Shown: positions 32,253 through 41,440, counted from the first letter of the stretch. The stretch is DNA of 64,000 bases from JADJPO01 sp963724535 (GCA_963724535.1 CAVRVD010000016.1:186001-250000); one strand, 5' to 3'. A program made the numbers and translations. The notes: a model not told the origin generated them from the sequence alone.

Positions 32253-35200
32253 GGCCCGTCGCAGTCGTCCGGCGCGACCTGGCCGCGCTGCTCACCTTCG
32301 CCCTGGTGCTGGCGTTCGCCCAGGAGATCGGGCTCAACCTGACCTTCCCCCCGGTCGGGATCGCGGCCTACTGGCCCGCGGCGGGAGTGGCCATCGGCGT
32401 GCTCTGGTGGACGCCGCAGCGGCGCCGTCCCGCCGTCCTGGCCGTGCTCGCCGCCACGAACCTGATGGGCAACCTCGCCCACCAGGCCCCTCTCGCCGTG
32501 GCCGGCGCCTTCGCCGTGGTGAACGTCGTCGAGGCCTGGGCAGGCGCCGCCCTGCTGACCGCCCTCCTGCGCCGCGAGGGCGAGCATCCCACCCGCGCCG
32601 GATCGCGGTGGGTGATCCGGGGTCTGCTGCCGGCGGTGTTGCTGTCCGCGCTGTTCGGCGCCCTGCTCGGCGCCGTCGCCCTGCACCTTGCCGGTTCCCC
32701 CTCCCCGATACCCAGCCTGGCCTGGACCTGGTTCACCGCCGACGCCTTCGGCGCCCTGTCGGCACTGCCGGCGATGGAGGCGGCGCGGCACTGGTGGCGG
32801 CACCTTCGTCGGCCCGGTCGCCGGCCGGGGCGGCGTGAGCTGGCCGAGGGCCTGGCCCTGCTGATTCTCCAGACGGCGCTGTGCCTGATCGTCCTGGCAC
32901 CCAGCGCCGCCCCCCTGCATCCCCTGCAGTTCGCCATCCCGATGATGCCCGGGGTGTTCTGGGCGGTGGTCCGGTTCGGACCGCGCAGCACCGCGGTGCT
33001 GCTGCTCGGGGTGAACACGGCCATGGTCTGGGCGGCCGCGGGCGGCCGCGGGGTGTTCGCCGGTGCGGAGTCGGCGACCGGCACGATGCTCACTGTCCAG
33101 GTGCTCGGGGTGCTGCTCCTGCTCGGCTCGCTGCTGATGGCCGACATGGTTGCCGCTCGCCAGCAGGCCGAGGAGGACGCGGGCAGCCGGTTGCTCGCGT
33201 TGGAGAACGCGATGGAGGGCATCGCCCTCGTCGGACCGGACGGCACGTTGCAGCGGGTGAACGCCGCCTACGCGGCCCTGCATGGGCGGGACCGCGAGCA
33301 GCTGCTGGGCCGGTGCTGGACCGACGGCTTCGACCCCGCCGATCCGGCCACCGCCGACCTGGACGGCACCGACCTGACCGACCTGTTGCCCGGCGGGGAC
33401 CAGATGGTCCGGCCGGTGGTGCGGATCCGCCGTCCCGACGGCGCCACCCGCATCGTCGAGCTCACCCTGGTGCCCGAGCCGGACCCGCACGCCCCCGCGG
33501 GGGCGCCGCCGGTCGGCGTGCACTGCCTGGCCAGGGACGTCACCGAGCGCCGGGAGGCTGCCGACCTGGTGGACCGGCTGTTCCGGCTCTCGCCCGAGCT
33601 GCTGTGCGTCCTGGATGCCGACGACCGGTTCTGCCGGGTGAACCCGGCCTGGACGCTCACCCTGGGCCACCCGGTCGAGGTCCTGCTCGGCGAGAGCATG
33701 CTGACCCTCGTCCACCCGGGCGACCTGGCCCGCACGAGCGAGCAGCTGGCCTGCGCTCGGGCCGGCACGGAGGCCGCTGGGGTGCAGACCCGGTACCTGG
33801 CCGCCGACGGCTCCTACCGGTGGCTGCACTGGAACGCCGCGGCGGACGACGAGGGCCAGCTGCTCTACGCCGTGGCCCACGACATCACCGCCACGAAGAT
33901 GACCGAGCACGCCCTGGCCCACGCGCGCGACGAGGCCGTTGAGGCCTCGCGGCTCAAGTCGCAGTTCCTCGCCACGATGAGCCACGAGATCCGCACCCCG
34001 ATGAACGGCGTGATCGGTCTGTCCGAGCTGCTGGAGGAGACCACGCTGGACCAGGCGCAGCGTGGCTACGTGACCGGCATCCGCACTGCCGGGACGTCCC
34101 TGTTGTCGGTGATCAACGACATCCTGGACTTCTCCAAGATCGAGGCGGGCCGGATCAGCCTGGAGGAGACCGACTTCCTCGCCCGTGGGTTGCTCGACCA
34201 GGTGGTGGACGTGGTCGGCCAGGCCGCCGAGCGCAAGGGCCTGGACCTGTGCGTGGACGTCGACCCGGAGCTGCCCGAGGTCCTACGCGGTGACCCGGCC
34301 CGGCTGCGCCAGGTGCTGGTGAACCTGGTCGGCAACGCGGTGAAGTTCACCGACAGCGGCTCGGTGACGGTCCGGGTGGACGTCCTGACCCCGGCCGAGG
34401 CGGGCCTGGCGGCGCCGACCGAGGCGGCCGACGAGAACCGGCCGCCGCCGCTCCCCGTTCGGTTCGAGGTCAACGACACCGGGATCGGCATGGACGACGC
34501 GACCCTGTCCCGGCTCTTCCAGCCGTTCACCCAGGCCGACGCCTCCACCACCCGGGTCTACGGCGGTACCGGGCTCGGCCTGGTGATCAGCCGTGAGCTG
34601 GTCGAGGCCATGGGCGGCTGGGTCGGGGTGCAGTCCGCGCCGGGGGCCGGCACCACCTTCCGGGTGGTCCTGCCGCTGGCGCCGGGGTCGTCGGCGCCGG
34701 ACGGCGCGGAGGAGCCGGAACAGACCCGGCAGCGGGGGATGGCCGGCGTCCGCGTGCTGGTCGTCGAGGACAACGAGATCAACCAGGCGGTCGCGGTCGG
34801 GATCCTGCGCCGGCTCGGCTACGAGGTGGACCTGGCCGAGGACGGCGTCGCCGCCCTGGACCTGGCCGGGCGCCGGAGCTACCAGGCGATCCTGATGGAC
34901 TGCCATATGCCGCGGATGGACGGCTACACCGCGACCCGGCGGCTGCGCGAGTGCGGCGACACCGCCAACGTCCCGATCATCGCCATGACCGCCTCGGCGC
35001 TGGCGGCCGACCGGGACCGGTGCCTGGCCGCCGGGATGAACGACTACCTGGCCAAGCCGGTCCGAACCGCCGACCTGGATCGGACCCTGCGCCGCTGGGT
35101 GGCCCCGGAGCGGGTGCGAGTGCCGGCCCCGCGCGCACCGAGCGCACCGGGCGCACCGGGCGGCGACGAGATCGCCGGGATCAGCGAGCGGCTGGCAGAG

Positions 35201-35599
35201 CTGGCCGGCGACCACAGCCCGCAGGAGGTGGCTCTGGTCCGAGGCATCGCCCGCTCGTTCATCGACCGGTCGGCGGCGATCGCCGCGTCCTTGATCGCGG
35301 CGCTGGAGACCGGCAACACAGCCCTTGCCCAGCAGTACGCGCACAGCCTGCGGGGCGCGGCAGCCAACCTCGGTGCCGGCTCCCTGGCCGAGCTGTGCCG
35401 GCGGTTGGAGGGGCGCGGCGCCGACGACGAGCAGGCGGTCGCGCTGGCCGCGGCGGACCTGCCACCGCGGCTGGCCGAGGCGTGCGCGTCGATAGAGGCC
35501 TGTCTGGCCGGACCGGGCGGGCTCGCCGCGCCCGACCGTCCCGAGGGGACGTGTGGGGAGTTGCCCGAGCGGGTCAGGGTGCGGTCTGGCGCGAGCTGA
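32249..35599 (+). CDS. Hybrid sensor kinase: MASE1-PAS-PAS-HisKA-HATPase-REC-HPt
   Basis: This 1116-residue protein has an eight- or nine-helix MASE1 sensor (about 10-300), two PAS domains (about 310-425 and 440-555; the second has FCRVNPAWTLTLGHPVEVLL), an H-box with ATMSHEIRTPMNGVIG (His near 578), an ATPase domain with GNAVKFTDSG, NDTGIGMDD and YGGTGLGLVIS, a receiver with ILMDCHMPRMDG (Asp near 887), and a C-terminal HPt domain with AHSLRGAAANLGA (His near 1032). All phosphorelay residues are intact. It is coupled to the upstream kinase and tail-to-tail with a stand-alone receiver, the likely final acceptor. Confidence 0.93.
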   Translation: MRPVAVVRRDLAALLTFALVLAFAQEIGLNLTFPPVGIAAYWPAAGVAIGVLWWTPQRRRPAVLAVLAATNLMGNLAHQAPLAVAGAFAVVNVVEAWAGAALLTALLRREGEHPTRAGSRWVIRGLLPAVLLSALFGALLGAVALHLAGSPSPIPSLAWTWFTADAFGALSALPAMEAARHWWRHLRRPGRRPGRRELAEGLALLILQTALCLIVLAPSAAPLHPLQFAIPMMPGVFWAVVRFGPRSTAVLLLGVNTAMVWAAAGGRGVFAGAESATGTMLTVQVLGVLLLLGSLLMADMVAARQQAEEDAGSRLLALENAMEGIALVGPDGTLQRVNAAYAALHGRDREQLLGRCWTDGFDPADPATADLDGTDLTDLLPGGDQMVRPVVRIRRPDGATRIVELTLVPEPDPHAPAGAPPVGVHCLARDVTERREAADLVDRLFRLSPELLCVLDADDRFCRVNPAWTLTLGHPVEVLLGESMLTLVHPGDLARTSEQLACARAGTEAAGVQTRYLAADGSYRWLHWNAAADDEGQLLYAVAHDITATKMTEHALAHARDEAVEASRLKSQFLATMSHEIRTPMNGVIGLSELLEETTLDQAQRGYVTGIRTAGTSLLSVINDILDFSKIEAGRISLEETDFLARGLLDQVVDVVGQAAERKGLDLCVDVDPELPEVLRGDPARLRQVLVNLVGNAVKFTDSGSVTVRVDVLTPAEAGLAAPTEAADENRPPPLPVRFEVNDTGIGMDDATLSRLFQPFTQADASTTRVYGGTGLGLVISRELVEAMGGWVGVQSAPGAGTTFRVVLPLAPGSSAPDGAEEPEQTRQRGMAGVRVLVVEDNEINQAVAVGILRRLGYEVDLAEDGVAALDLAGRRSYQAILMDCHMPRMDGYTATRRLRECGDTANVPIIAMTASALAADRDRCLAAGMNDYLAKPVRTADLDRTLRRWVAPERVRVPAPRAPSAPGAPGGDEIAGISERLAELAGDHSPQEVALVRGIARSFIDRSAAIAASLIAALETGNTALAQQYAHSLRGAAANLGAGSLAELCRRLEGRGADDEQAVALAAADLPPRLAEACASIEACLAGPGGLAAPDRPEGTCGELPERVRVRSGAS

Positions 35600-35954
35600 T
35601 CGCCCGCTCCACCCGGGCCAGCAGATCCCGGCCCAGGAACGGCTTGACGATGTAGTCGTCGACGCCGCAGGCGTACCCCCACTCCAGGTCATGGTCCGCG
35701 CCTCGGGCACTCACCATGATCACTGCCGTGTGGGCCAGCTCGGGGTGCTGGCGCAGCTGCAGGCAGATCTCGACCCCGGAGCGATGCGGCAGCAGCCAGT
35801 CGAGCAGGGCGACGTGCGGGCGCAGGCGCAGGGCGGCGGTCAGCCCGGCTTCGCCGTCCGCCTCGGTCCAGACGTCGTACCCGGCCCGGTCCAGCAGAGT
35901 GACCATGAGGCTGCGCAGGTCGGGGTCGTCGTCGACAACGAGCGCGGTCGGCAT
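35574..35954 (-). CDS. Single-domain response regulator, convergent with the hybrid kinase
   Basis: This 126-residue receiver has VVDDDPDLRS, phospho-acceptor Asp52 in ALLDWLLPHRSG, a Ser in MVSARG and the Lys in YIVKPFL. It has no output domain. Its last 26 bases overlap the end of the hybrid kinase on the other strand. Its upstream neighbour on the same strand is the polysaccharide deacetylase, 46 bases away. Confidence 0.9.
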   Translation of the reverse strand: MPTALVVDDDPDLRSLMVTLLDRAGYDVWTEADGEAGLTAALRLRPHVALLDWLLPHRSGVEICLQLRQHPELAHTAVIMVSARGADHDLEWGYACGVDDYIVKPFLGRDLLARVERAISSRQTAP

Positions 35955-36000
35955 GTCCGGTGTATCGGCAGGTGCGCCGTCCGGGCTGAGCCGGCTCCGG

Positions 36001-37233
36001 TCATCCCACGGTGGCGTAGGCCTTGCTGACGGTCAGGGTCCGCAGACCAGAGGCCTTGACCGCGGCCATGTGCGCGGCGAACACCTGCGGGGTCACCGAA
36101 TAGGTGCCCCCACCCGAGTCGACCCCGTGGTAGACGAGGATGGTCCAGGCGTTGGCGTTGGCGGCCTCGCTCATCCAGCTCGCGACCGTCGCCGCGTCGG
36201 TGCCGGAGGTCACGTACTTCATCCGCAGCCGTGAACGATCGATGCTGCCGGCGACGTTGAGCCCGCCGTCGGTGGTCCGCGCGGTCTGGTAGATCTGCGC
36301 GGCGCGCGAGCGCACGGTGTCGTTGTAGGCGCCGTAGGGGTAGGCCAGGGATCGGACCGTCCCGAACGAGGCCTCCAGCCTGCCCTTGCTGCCGGCCAGC
36401 TCGGCGGTCAGCTGGTCGCCGGACAGCGTCGGCAGGTTGGCGTGTGTGGCGCTGTGCGAACCGATCTCGTGACCGGCGGCCTGCAACGTCCGGGCCTGCG
36501 CCACGCTCATGTAGGAACCTGCGCCGATGTTGTTGGCGATGAGGTAGAAGGTGGCCGGGATGGCGTTGGCCGCCAGCACCGGGCGGGCATTGTCGTACTG
36601 GTTGGTCAGCCCGTCGTCGAAGGTCACCGAGACCAGCGCCGCCGACGCCGGCGCCGGCTTCGGGGCGGGCTTCGGCGCCGAGCGCAGCCGGAGCAGAGTG
36701 GCGTCGACGTCCAGCGTGCCCGGTGAGGTGAGCAGCCGCTCCATGCTCATCCGGACCGTCCCGGCCGGGATCGTGAAGGTGATGCCGGACCGCTTCCAGC
36801 CGCGCACCGGCGGTGCCGGGGTGAAGTTGCGGTAGCTGACCCGCCCCCGGGCATCGACGTACCGGGCCCGCAGCACCGTCGTCGTGTTCGACCGGTAGGC
36901 GTCGCCGTAGGTGTAGCTGCCGCCGCCGCGGACGGCGACCGGCGCGAAGCTCCACCCCGCGTACCCGGTGCGCCGAGCGGTGACCTTGGTGCGCACGAAA
37001 CGCCGCCCGTCGGCCGCGCCGCCGTACAGGTACCGGAAGCTGCGGGCGTTGGACCCGGACGCGATCTGCAGCCAGGACCCAGGCTTGGCGCCGGCCGAGC
37101 GCTCCACCGAGGGGTTCGGTACCGAGTTGGTCACGGCCGACTGCGATGCCGCGCTCGGGCTGAGCAGCGCAGCCGTCAGGGCCAGAACGAGGGCTGACGC
37201 GCCTCGGGTGGCGCGAGACCGACGAGGATGCAT
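36001..37233 (-). CDS. Secreted polysaccharide deacetylase (NodB/CE4 fold)
   Basis: This 410-residue exported protein has a basic N-terminus, a signal helix (ALVLALTAALLSPSAASQS), a beta-rich carbohydrate-binding-like module (about 35-185), a Pro/Lys/Ala linker, and a NodB domain with VSVTFDDG (motif 1), HSATHANL with the metal His pair, and LAYPYGAYND (motif 3). CE4 enzymes remove acetyl groups from GlcNAc polymers, peptidoglycan or xylan. The position beside a processive GT2 synthase makes a PgaB/IcaB-like role on the exported polymer the best guess. Confidence 0.88.
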   Translation of the reverse strand: MHPRRSRATRGASALVLALTAALLSPSAASQSAVTNSVPNPSVERSAGAKPGSWLQIASGSNARSFRYLYGGAADGRRFVRTKVTARRTGYAGWSFAPVAVRGGGSYTYGDAYRSNTTTVLRARYVDARGRVSYRNFTPAPPVRGWKRSGITFTIPAGTVRMSMERLLTSPGTLDVDATLLRLRSAPKPAPKPAPASAALVSVTFDDGLTNQYDNARPVLAANAIPATFYLIANNIGAGSYMSVAQARTLQAAGHEIGSHSATHANLPTLSGDQLTAELAGSKGRLEASFGTVRSLAYPYGAYNDTVRSRAAQIYQTARTTDGGLNVAGSIDRSRLRMKYVTSGTDAATVASWMSEAANANAWTILVYHGVDSGGGTYSVTPQVFAAHMAAVKASGLRTLTVSKAYATVG

Positions 37234-37427
37234 GGGGTGGCCCCCCAGAGCCGATGTGGTGAAAGTGTCACAATCCGTTGTCTAGCGGTGACGACCCTAG
37301 GCGCGTACCGACACCGCTGTCCGCTGATTGGCCAAGTCGACGGATCGGGTCCGCACAGGCAATAGGCTTGCCGGGCTGGAGACCGGGTCGCCCGCCCCGT
37401 CGGCGGGCTCGCACGAGGAACGGTGCA

Positions 37428-37772
37428 GTGGCTGAGAGATGGCGCCGCTGCGGCAGCTGCCGCAAGGTCAGGCCGATCGAGAACTTCACCACCGACGAGT
37501 CAAGCTGTCAGGACTGCCGCAGCGGCGCGGCCAACCGGGCGACCCATGGCCGCGCGGCGTCGGGCGGGGCCGCGGTTGCGGGTCGCGTCGGGACGCCGGG
37601 CGGGCAGGTGAGCACCGTGACGACGAGCCCGGTGCGGGACCTGACCGGTCGTGGTGACCCCGAGGTGCGGGCGCGCCGTGCCCGGTTGCGGGCGCTGGAC
37701 CGGCTGGTGGAGTGGTACCCGGACGACTTCGCCCTGCTGCTCGCCGAGGAGCGGTCCGCCGAGCGACTCTGA
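37428..37772 (+). CDS. Zinc-finger-containing hypothetical protein (114 aa)
   Basis: The GTG start has a gagga ribosome site. The product begins MAERWRRCGSCRKVRP and continues with a second pair in SSCQDCRSG, giving a CxxC-x15-CxxC zinc knuckle. A basic Ala/Gly linker and a helical tail follow (EVRARRARLRALDRLVEWYP). Similar proteins occur across actinobacteria without known function; nucleic-acid contact is inferred. Confidence 0.75.
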   Translation: MAERWRRCGSCRKVRPIENFTTDESSCQDCRSGAANRATHGRAASGGAAVAGRVGTPGGQVSTVTTSPVRDLTGRGDPEVRARRARLRALDRLVEWYPDDFALLLAEERSAERL

Positions 37773-37913
37773 CCGGCTCGGCGCGGTCCCGAGCGGCTCT
37801 GCCGTCCCCGCGAGGCTGCCCGCGCGGGTGCGCGCCGCTCGGCGAAATGTGGGGTGGCATGTGTCACCGTCGCCACACCCCCCGCCCTTGGGCCTGAGGG
37901 TTACCGTCCAGAC

Positions 37914-38594
37914 ATGGCCACGATCGGGGCGACCGGCGGGCCGGAGACTGCCGGTGTCGAGGTCCGCGAGCGGATAGCCCGCGCCGGCCTGGAGCTCTTC
38001 CTGGCCAATGGGTACGAGCGGACCACCGTCGAGGCCATCGCCGAGCGGGCCGGGGTGGCCCGGCGGACGTTCTTCCGCCACTTCCGAGCCAAGGACGACG
38101 TGATCTTCTCGGGGCACGACCGGGTGATCCAGGCGGTCAGCGGACACCTGGCCGCCCTGGACGACATCCCGCCGCTGCGCGCGGTGTGCAGCGGGACCCG
38201 GCTGGTCTTCCGCAGCTACGTGGACGATCCGGATGTCTCGGTCCAGCGCTACCAGCTGATCCGCTCGGTGCCCGCCCTGCGCGACCGCGAGATCGCCTGG
38301 GTGTCGCAGTACACCCGGCTGTTCGCCGGCTACCTGCGCAGCCGGCTGCTCGCCGACCCCGAGGGCGACCGGACCGCTGAGGTCGCCGCGGCCGCGATCG
38401 TGGCCGCGCACAACCACGTGCTGCGGCACTGGCTGCGCTCGGGTGGCACCACCGACCCGTTCCCGGCGCTGGATGAGGCGTTCACCTGGGTCACCGCCCG
38501 CTTCGGCAGCGGATCGGACTCCACCGTGGTGGCCGTGTTCCGGCCCGGCGACTCGATCGAGGACGTCGTTCAGCGGATCTCCCGCTCGCTGTAG
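37914..38594 (+). CDS. TetR family transcriptional regulator
   Basis: This 226-residue protein has a classic N-terminal HTH: ARAGLELFLANGYERTTVEA then IAERAGVARRTFFRHFRAKD. The rest is a helical ligand/dimer domain. The ATG is 6 bases after TACCGT (37902-37907), a leaderless start. It likely represses a nearby gene; the palindrome upstream of the following small gene is one candidate site, but this is inference. Confidence 0.9.
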   Translation: MATIGATGGPETAGVEVRERIARAGLELFLANGYERTTVEAIAERAGVARRTFFRHFRAKDDVIFSGHDRVIQAVSGHLAALDDIPPLRAVCSGTRLVFRSYVDDPDVSVQRYQLIRSVPALRDREIAWVSQYTRLFAGYLRSRLLADPEGDRTAEVAAAAIVAAHNHVLRHWLRSGGTTDPFPALDEAFTWVTARFGSGSDSTVVAVFRPGDSIEDVVQRISRSL

Positions 38595-38683
38595 GCCAGC
38601 CGCGGGTCCGATGCCGGGACGTTGCCGAAAAAAAGATGTGTCCAAGTCGACATTTGGGCCCTCTGGACCCTTGCATCGGGCAT

Positions 38684-38712
38684 TCAGTGTCGCCAGGCTG
38701 GCACTGAGTGCC
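38684..38712 (+). promoter_or_regulatory. Overlapping inverted repeats upstream of a small gene
   Basis: ggcact-g-agtgcc (38700-38712) is a 6-base inverted repeat around one base. It overlaps a second structure in which tcagtg and ccag (38684-38696) pair with ctgg and cactga (38698-38707). It may be an operator or a switchable leader for the gene at 38772. Confidence 0.35.
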
Positions 38713-38771
38713 ACCCATGGGCGGGTCTCGACGGTGAGACTGGGGTGGCGCCGGCTTGGAGGACCTTGACC

Positions 38772-39086
38772 ATGACGAGTTCCATGGTGACCGCACTGCC
38801 CCCCCGCGGTGTCGCTGCGTGTGAGGCGCTCTTCGTGGTCGCCACGCACAAGGTGCGCGATGCCGCCGCATCCGGGCCCGGACACTGGGTGCCCTACGGC
38901 ACCGAGCACGCCTGGCGTCCGGGCACCCGCCGCACCCTGTGCGGTGAGTTCACGAACGGGTGGACGGTCTTCTGGGAGCGGCAGTTCTGTGCTCGCACCA
39001 CCTCGGCCTGCCCGACCTGCGTCGAGATGACGCTGCCGGAGGCGTCACGGCGCCGGCTGGACCCGATCCGGCGCGAAGCCTCCTGA
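38772..39086 (+). CDS. Hypothetical protein with four cysteines (104 aa)
   Basis: The ATG at 38772 follows a ggagga site. The 104-residue product has RRTLCGEFTNGWTVFWERQF and CARTTSACPTCVEMTLPEA, a possible zinc site near the C-terminus. The upstream region (38595-38771) has an A-tract at 38629-38635 and inverted repeats. I do not recognise the family. Confidence 0.65.
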   Translation: MTSSMVTALPPRGVAACEALFVVATHKVRDAAASGPGHWVPYGTEHAWRPGTRRTLCGEFTNGWTVFWERQFCARTTSACPTCVEMTLPEASRRRLDPIRREAS

Positions 39087-39207
39087 GGCCTCGATCAGGC
39101 TCGTCGGCGGGATCTGCGCCTGGATCGGGGCGATCCTGCTCCTGGACGCCCTGCCGCTGCCCGCCGCGGCGGCGGAACGGCACGGCGATCTCGAGGTCGT
39201 CCGTCAG

Positions 39208-39873
39208 GTGCTGCTCGGGGCCGCCACCTGGTGGGTCCTGCTCGCCGTCCTGCGCCGCCTCGAGCCGCTGGTCCGGGCGCAGTGCGCGGTGGTGGTGGCT
39301 CTCGCCACGATGGTCGAGTACACGTTCTCGCCGCTACTGGAGGCCTACGTCTACCGGATCGGCACGGTGCCCCTGTACGTCCCTCCCGGCCACGGCCTGG
39401 TCTACGTGGCCGCCTGGTCGCTGGGGCGTACCGCCCTGGTTCGCCGGCACAGCCGCACGGCGGTCCGGCTGACCGTCGTCCTCGGCTCGGCCTGGGCCCT
39501 GGTCGGGCTGAGCGGGCTGCTGGACGGGCGCCACGACGTCCTGGGTGCCTTCTGGTTCGGCTGTCTGCTGGGCTTCCTGCGCTGGGGTCCGAGTCGCCTG
39601 CTCTACGTCGGCGCCTTCGTCGTGGTCAGCTACCTGGAGCTGGTGGGGACGGCCGTGGGCACCTGGTCCTGGGCCCCGGTGGACCCGGTGCTCGGGGTCA
39701 TCGGGCAGGGCAACCCGCCGTCCGGTGCGGCGGGCGGCTATGGCTGGTTCGACCTGTACGCCCTGCTCGCCGGACCAGCGGTGCTGGCCGCCGCCACCAG
39801 GACCCGCACCGCTGTATCCGGGGCCTGGCGCGAGGTCTACAGCGGCGTCGCCGCCGTGCTGTCCCGGTCCTGA
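39208..39873 (+). CDS. Integral membrane protein, start unclear
   Basis: This is a polytopic membrane protein with about six helices and a conserved-looking IGQGNPPSGAAGGYGWFDLYA segment near the end. The first standard start is GTG 39208, but the frame is open from 39031 and encodes a convincing extra helix (ICAWIGAILLLDALPLP) upstream, with no ATG, GTG or TTG. A gagg at 39085-39088 lies 5 bases before an ATC at 39094. The last 37 bases overlap hisN on the other strand. The family is not recognised. Confidence 0.65.
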   Translation: MLLGAATWWVLLAVLRRLEPLVRAQCAVVVALATMVEYTFSPLLEAYVYRIGTVPLYVPPGHGLVYVAAWSLGRTALVRRHSRTAVRLTVVLGSAWALVGLSGLLDGRHDVLGAFWFGCLLGFLRWGPSRLLYVGAFVVVSYLELVGTAVGTWSWAPVDPVLGVIGQGNPPSGAAGGYGWFDLYALLAGPAVLAAATRTRTAVSGAWREVYSGVAAVLSRS

Positions 39874-40664
39874 CCGTCGGCCACCGGACCCAGCAACCCC
39901 AGGACCTCCTCGTGCAGCAGGCCGTTGGTCGCCACCGCGTTGCCGCCGAAGCACCCCTCGGCGCCGTCCAGCGAGGTGAAGGTGCCGCCGGCCTCGACGA
40001 CCACCGGCACCAGGGCCGCCATGTCGTACATGGCCAGCTCCGGATCGCCGGCGATGTCGACGCCGCCCTCGGCCACCAGCATGTACGACCAGAAGTCGCC
40101 GTAGGCCCGGGTGCGCCACACCGCCCGGGTCAGCGTCTCGAACCCCTCACCGCGGCCGTGTTCGGCCCAGGTGTGGTAGCTGGAGTAGGACAGCGAGGCA
40201 TCGCTCAGCCGGGACACCGCGGACACCGCCAGGCGTCGTGCCGAGGACAGGCTGCGACCGGTCCAGGCTCCCTGGTCGTGGGCGGCCCACCAGCGTCGTC
40301 CCATCGCCGGGGCGGAGACCACGCCCACCACCGGGTGGCCGTCCTCGACCATGGCGATCAGGGTCGCCCAGACCGGGACCCCGCGGACGAAGTTCTTCGT
40401 GCCGTCGATCGGGTCGACGATCCACTGCCGCTGGGCGTGCCCGGTGGGGGCGAACTCCTCACCGATCACGGCGTCGCGCGGGCGGGAGCGCTTGAGCTGG
40501 CCGCGGATGATCTCTTCGGCCGTCTTGTCCGCGTCGGAGACGGGGGTCAGGTCCGGTTTCTGCTCCACCTGCAGGTCCAGCGCCCCGAACCGGGACGTGG
40601 TGTGGGAGTCCACCATGTCGGCGATGACCAGGGCCAGGCGCAGGTCGTCCTCATAACCGGCCAC
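39837..40664 (-). CDS. hisN: Histidinol-phosphatase (inositol-monophosphatase fold)
   Basis: This 275-residue Mg-dependent phosphatase of the IMPase superfamily has the metal motifs VIGEEFAP, WIVDPIDGTKNFVRGVP and MYDMAALVPVVVEAGG. Overall sequence and context fit the actinobacterial HisN that converts histidinol phosphate to histidinol in histidine synthesis; a general inositol phosphatase role cannot be excluded. The start is GTG at 40664 with a nearby gagg. Confidence 0.85.
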   Translation of the reverse strand: MAGYEDDLRLALVIADMVDSHTTSRFGALDLQVEQKPDLTPVSDADKTAEEIIRGQLKRSRPRDAVIGEEFAPTGHAQRQWIVDPIDGTKNFVRGVPVWATLIAMVEDGHPVVGVVSAPAMGRRWWAAHDQGAWTGRSLSSARRLAVSAVSRLSDASLSYSSYHTWAEHGRGEGFETLTRAVWRTRAYGDFWSYMLVAEGGVDIAGDPELAMYDMAALVPVVVEAGGTFTSLDGAEGCFGGNAVATNGLLHEEVLGLLGPVADGQDRDSTAATPL

Positions 40665-40847
40665 CGTGCGTCCTCGCTCTCGCGTCGCGGCGCCACCTCA
40701 CGCCGTTCTCGCAGACCGTACCGCTCGGGTGCACCGTCCGGGCCGGTTCGAGCGGTCGCCACCGCCGGCTGTGGGCGCCGGCGATGGTTTACTGATGTGT
40801 CAGGTGTCGTAGGTTCACCGCTAGCACCGGCAGAGAGGGGTTTCACG

Positions 40848-41306
40848 GTGTTCGACACCATCACCGGCATCCCGGTCCATCCGCTCGTCGTCCACGCCGT
40901 CGTGGTGTTCCTGCCCCTGGCCTGTCTGGCGACGGCGGCGGTGGCCGTGCGCCCAGCCTGGCGCCGGTTCGCGCCCTGGTTGGCCGCGGCCAACGGCGCG
41001 GTCATGGTGGCCACGTTCGTCGCCAAGGAGTCCGGGGAACGGCTGGAACGGCGGATCGAGCAGTTCCAGACCCCGCCCGGGCTGGAGGAGCACACCCAGT
41101 GGGGGGACCGGCTGTTCCTGCTGTCCGTGGCCCTGTTCCTCGCGGCGCTGGTCATCTTCTTCACCCGTTCGATGCGGGGCCTGGCCACCGTGGTGGGCGT
41201 GCTGGTCGTTGTCGGTGCCCTCGCCACGATCGGGGTCACGGTCTACGTGGGGCACAGCGGTGCGACCGCCGTGTGGCAGCAGACGATCGAGAACACTACG
41301 CCCTGA
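40848..41306 (+). CDS. DUF2231 membrane protein
   Basis: This 152-residue protein has four transmembrane helices and the family opening ITGIPVHPLVVHAVVVF with two His residues that may bind haem or metal. Long helix 2 is followed by the amphipathic SGERLERRIEQF. The GTG start has a gagagggg site 7 bases upstream. Function is unknown. Confidence 0.87.
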   Translation: MFDTITGIPVHPLVVHAVVVFLPLACLATAAVAVRPAWRRFAPWLAAANGAVMVATFVAKESGERLERRIEQFQTPPGLEEHTQWGDRLFLLSVALFLAALVIFFTRSMRGLATVVGVLVVVGALATIGVTVYVGHSGATAVWQQTIENTTP

Positions 41307-41316
41307 TCACCTCGAG

Positions 41317-41333
41317 AGCGGGGTCACCCCGCT
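41317..41333 (+). terminator. Short hairpin after the DUF2231 gene
   Basis: agcgggg (41317-41323) pairs with ccccgct (41327-41333) around tca, 11 bases after the stop. There is no U-tract. Confidence 0.45.
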
Positions 41334-41440
41334 TGCTGGGACACGGCGGCGCGACTGCGGAAGCAGACCATGCCAGGACACCACGCCCGGAGGACGGCTG
41401 ACCTGGCCGGGGCGTCGGGTGGAGAACCCCTCGGACATCA

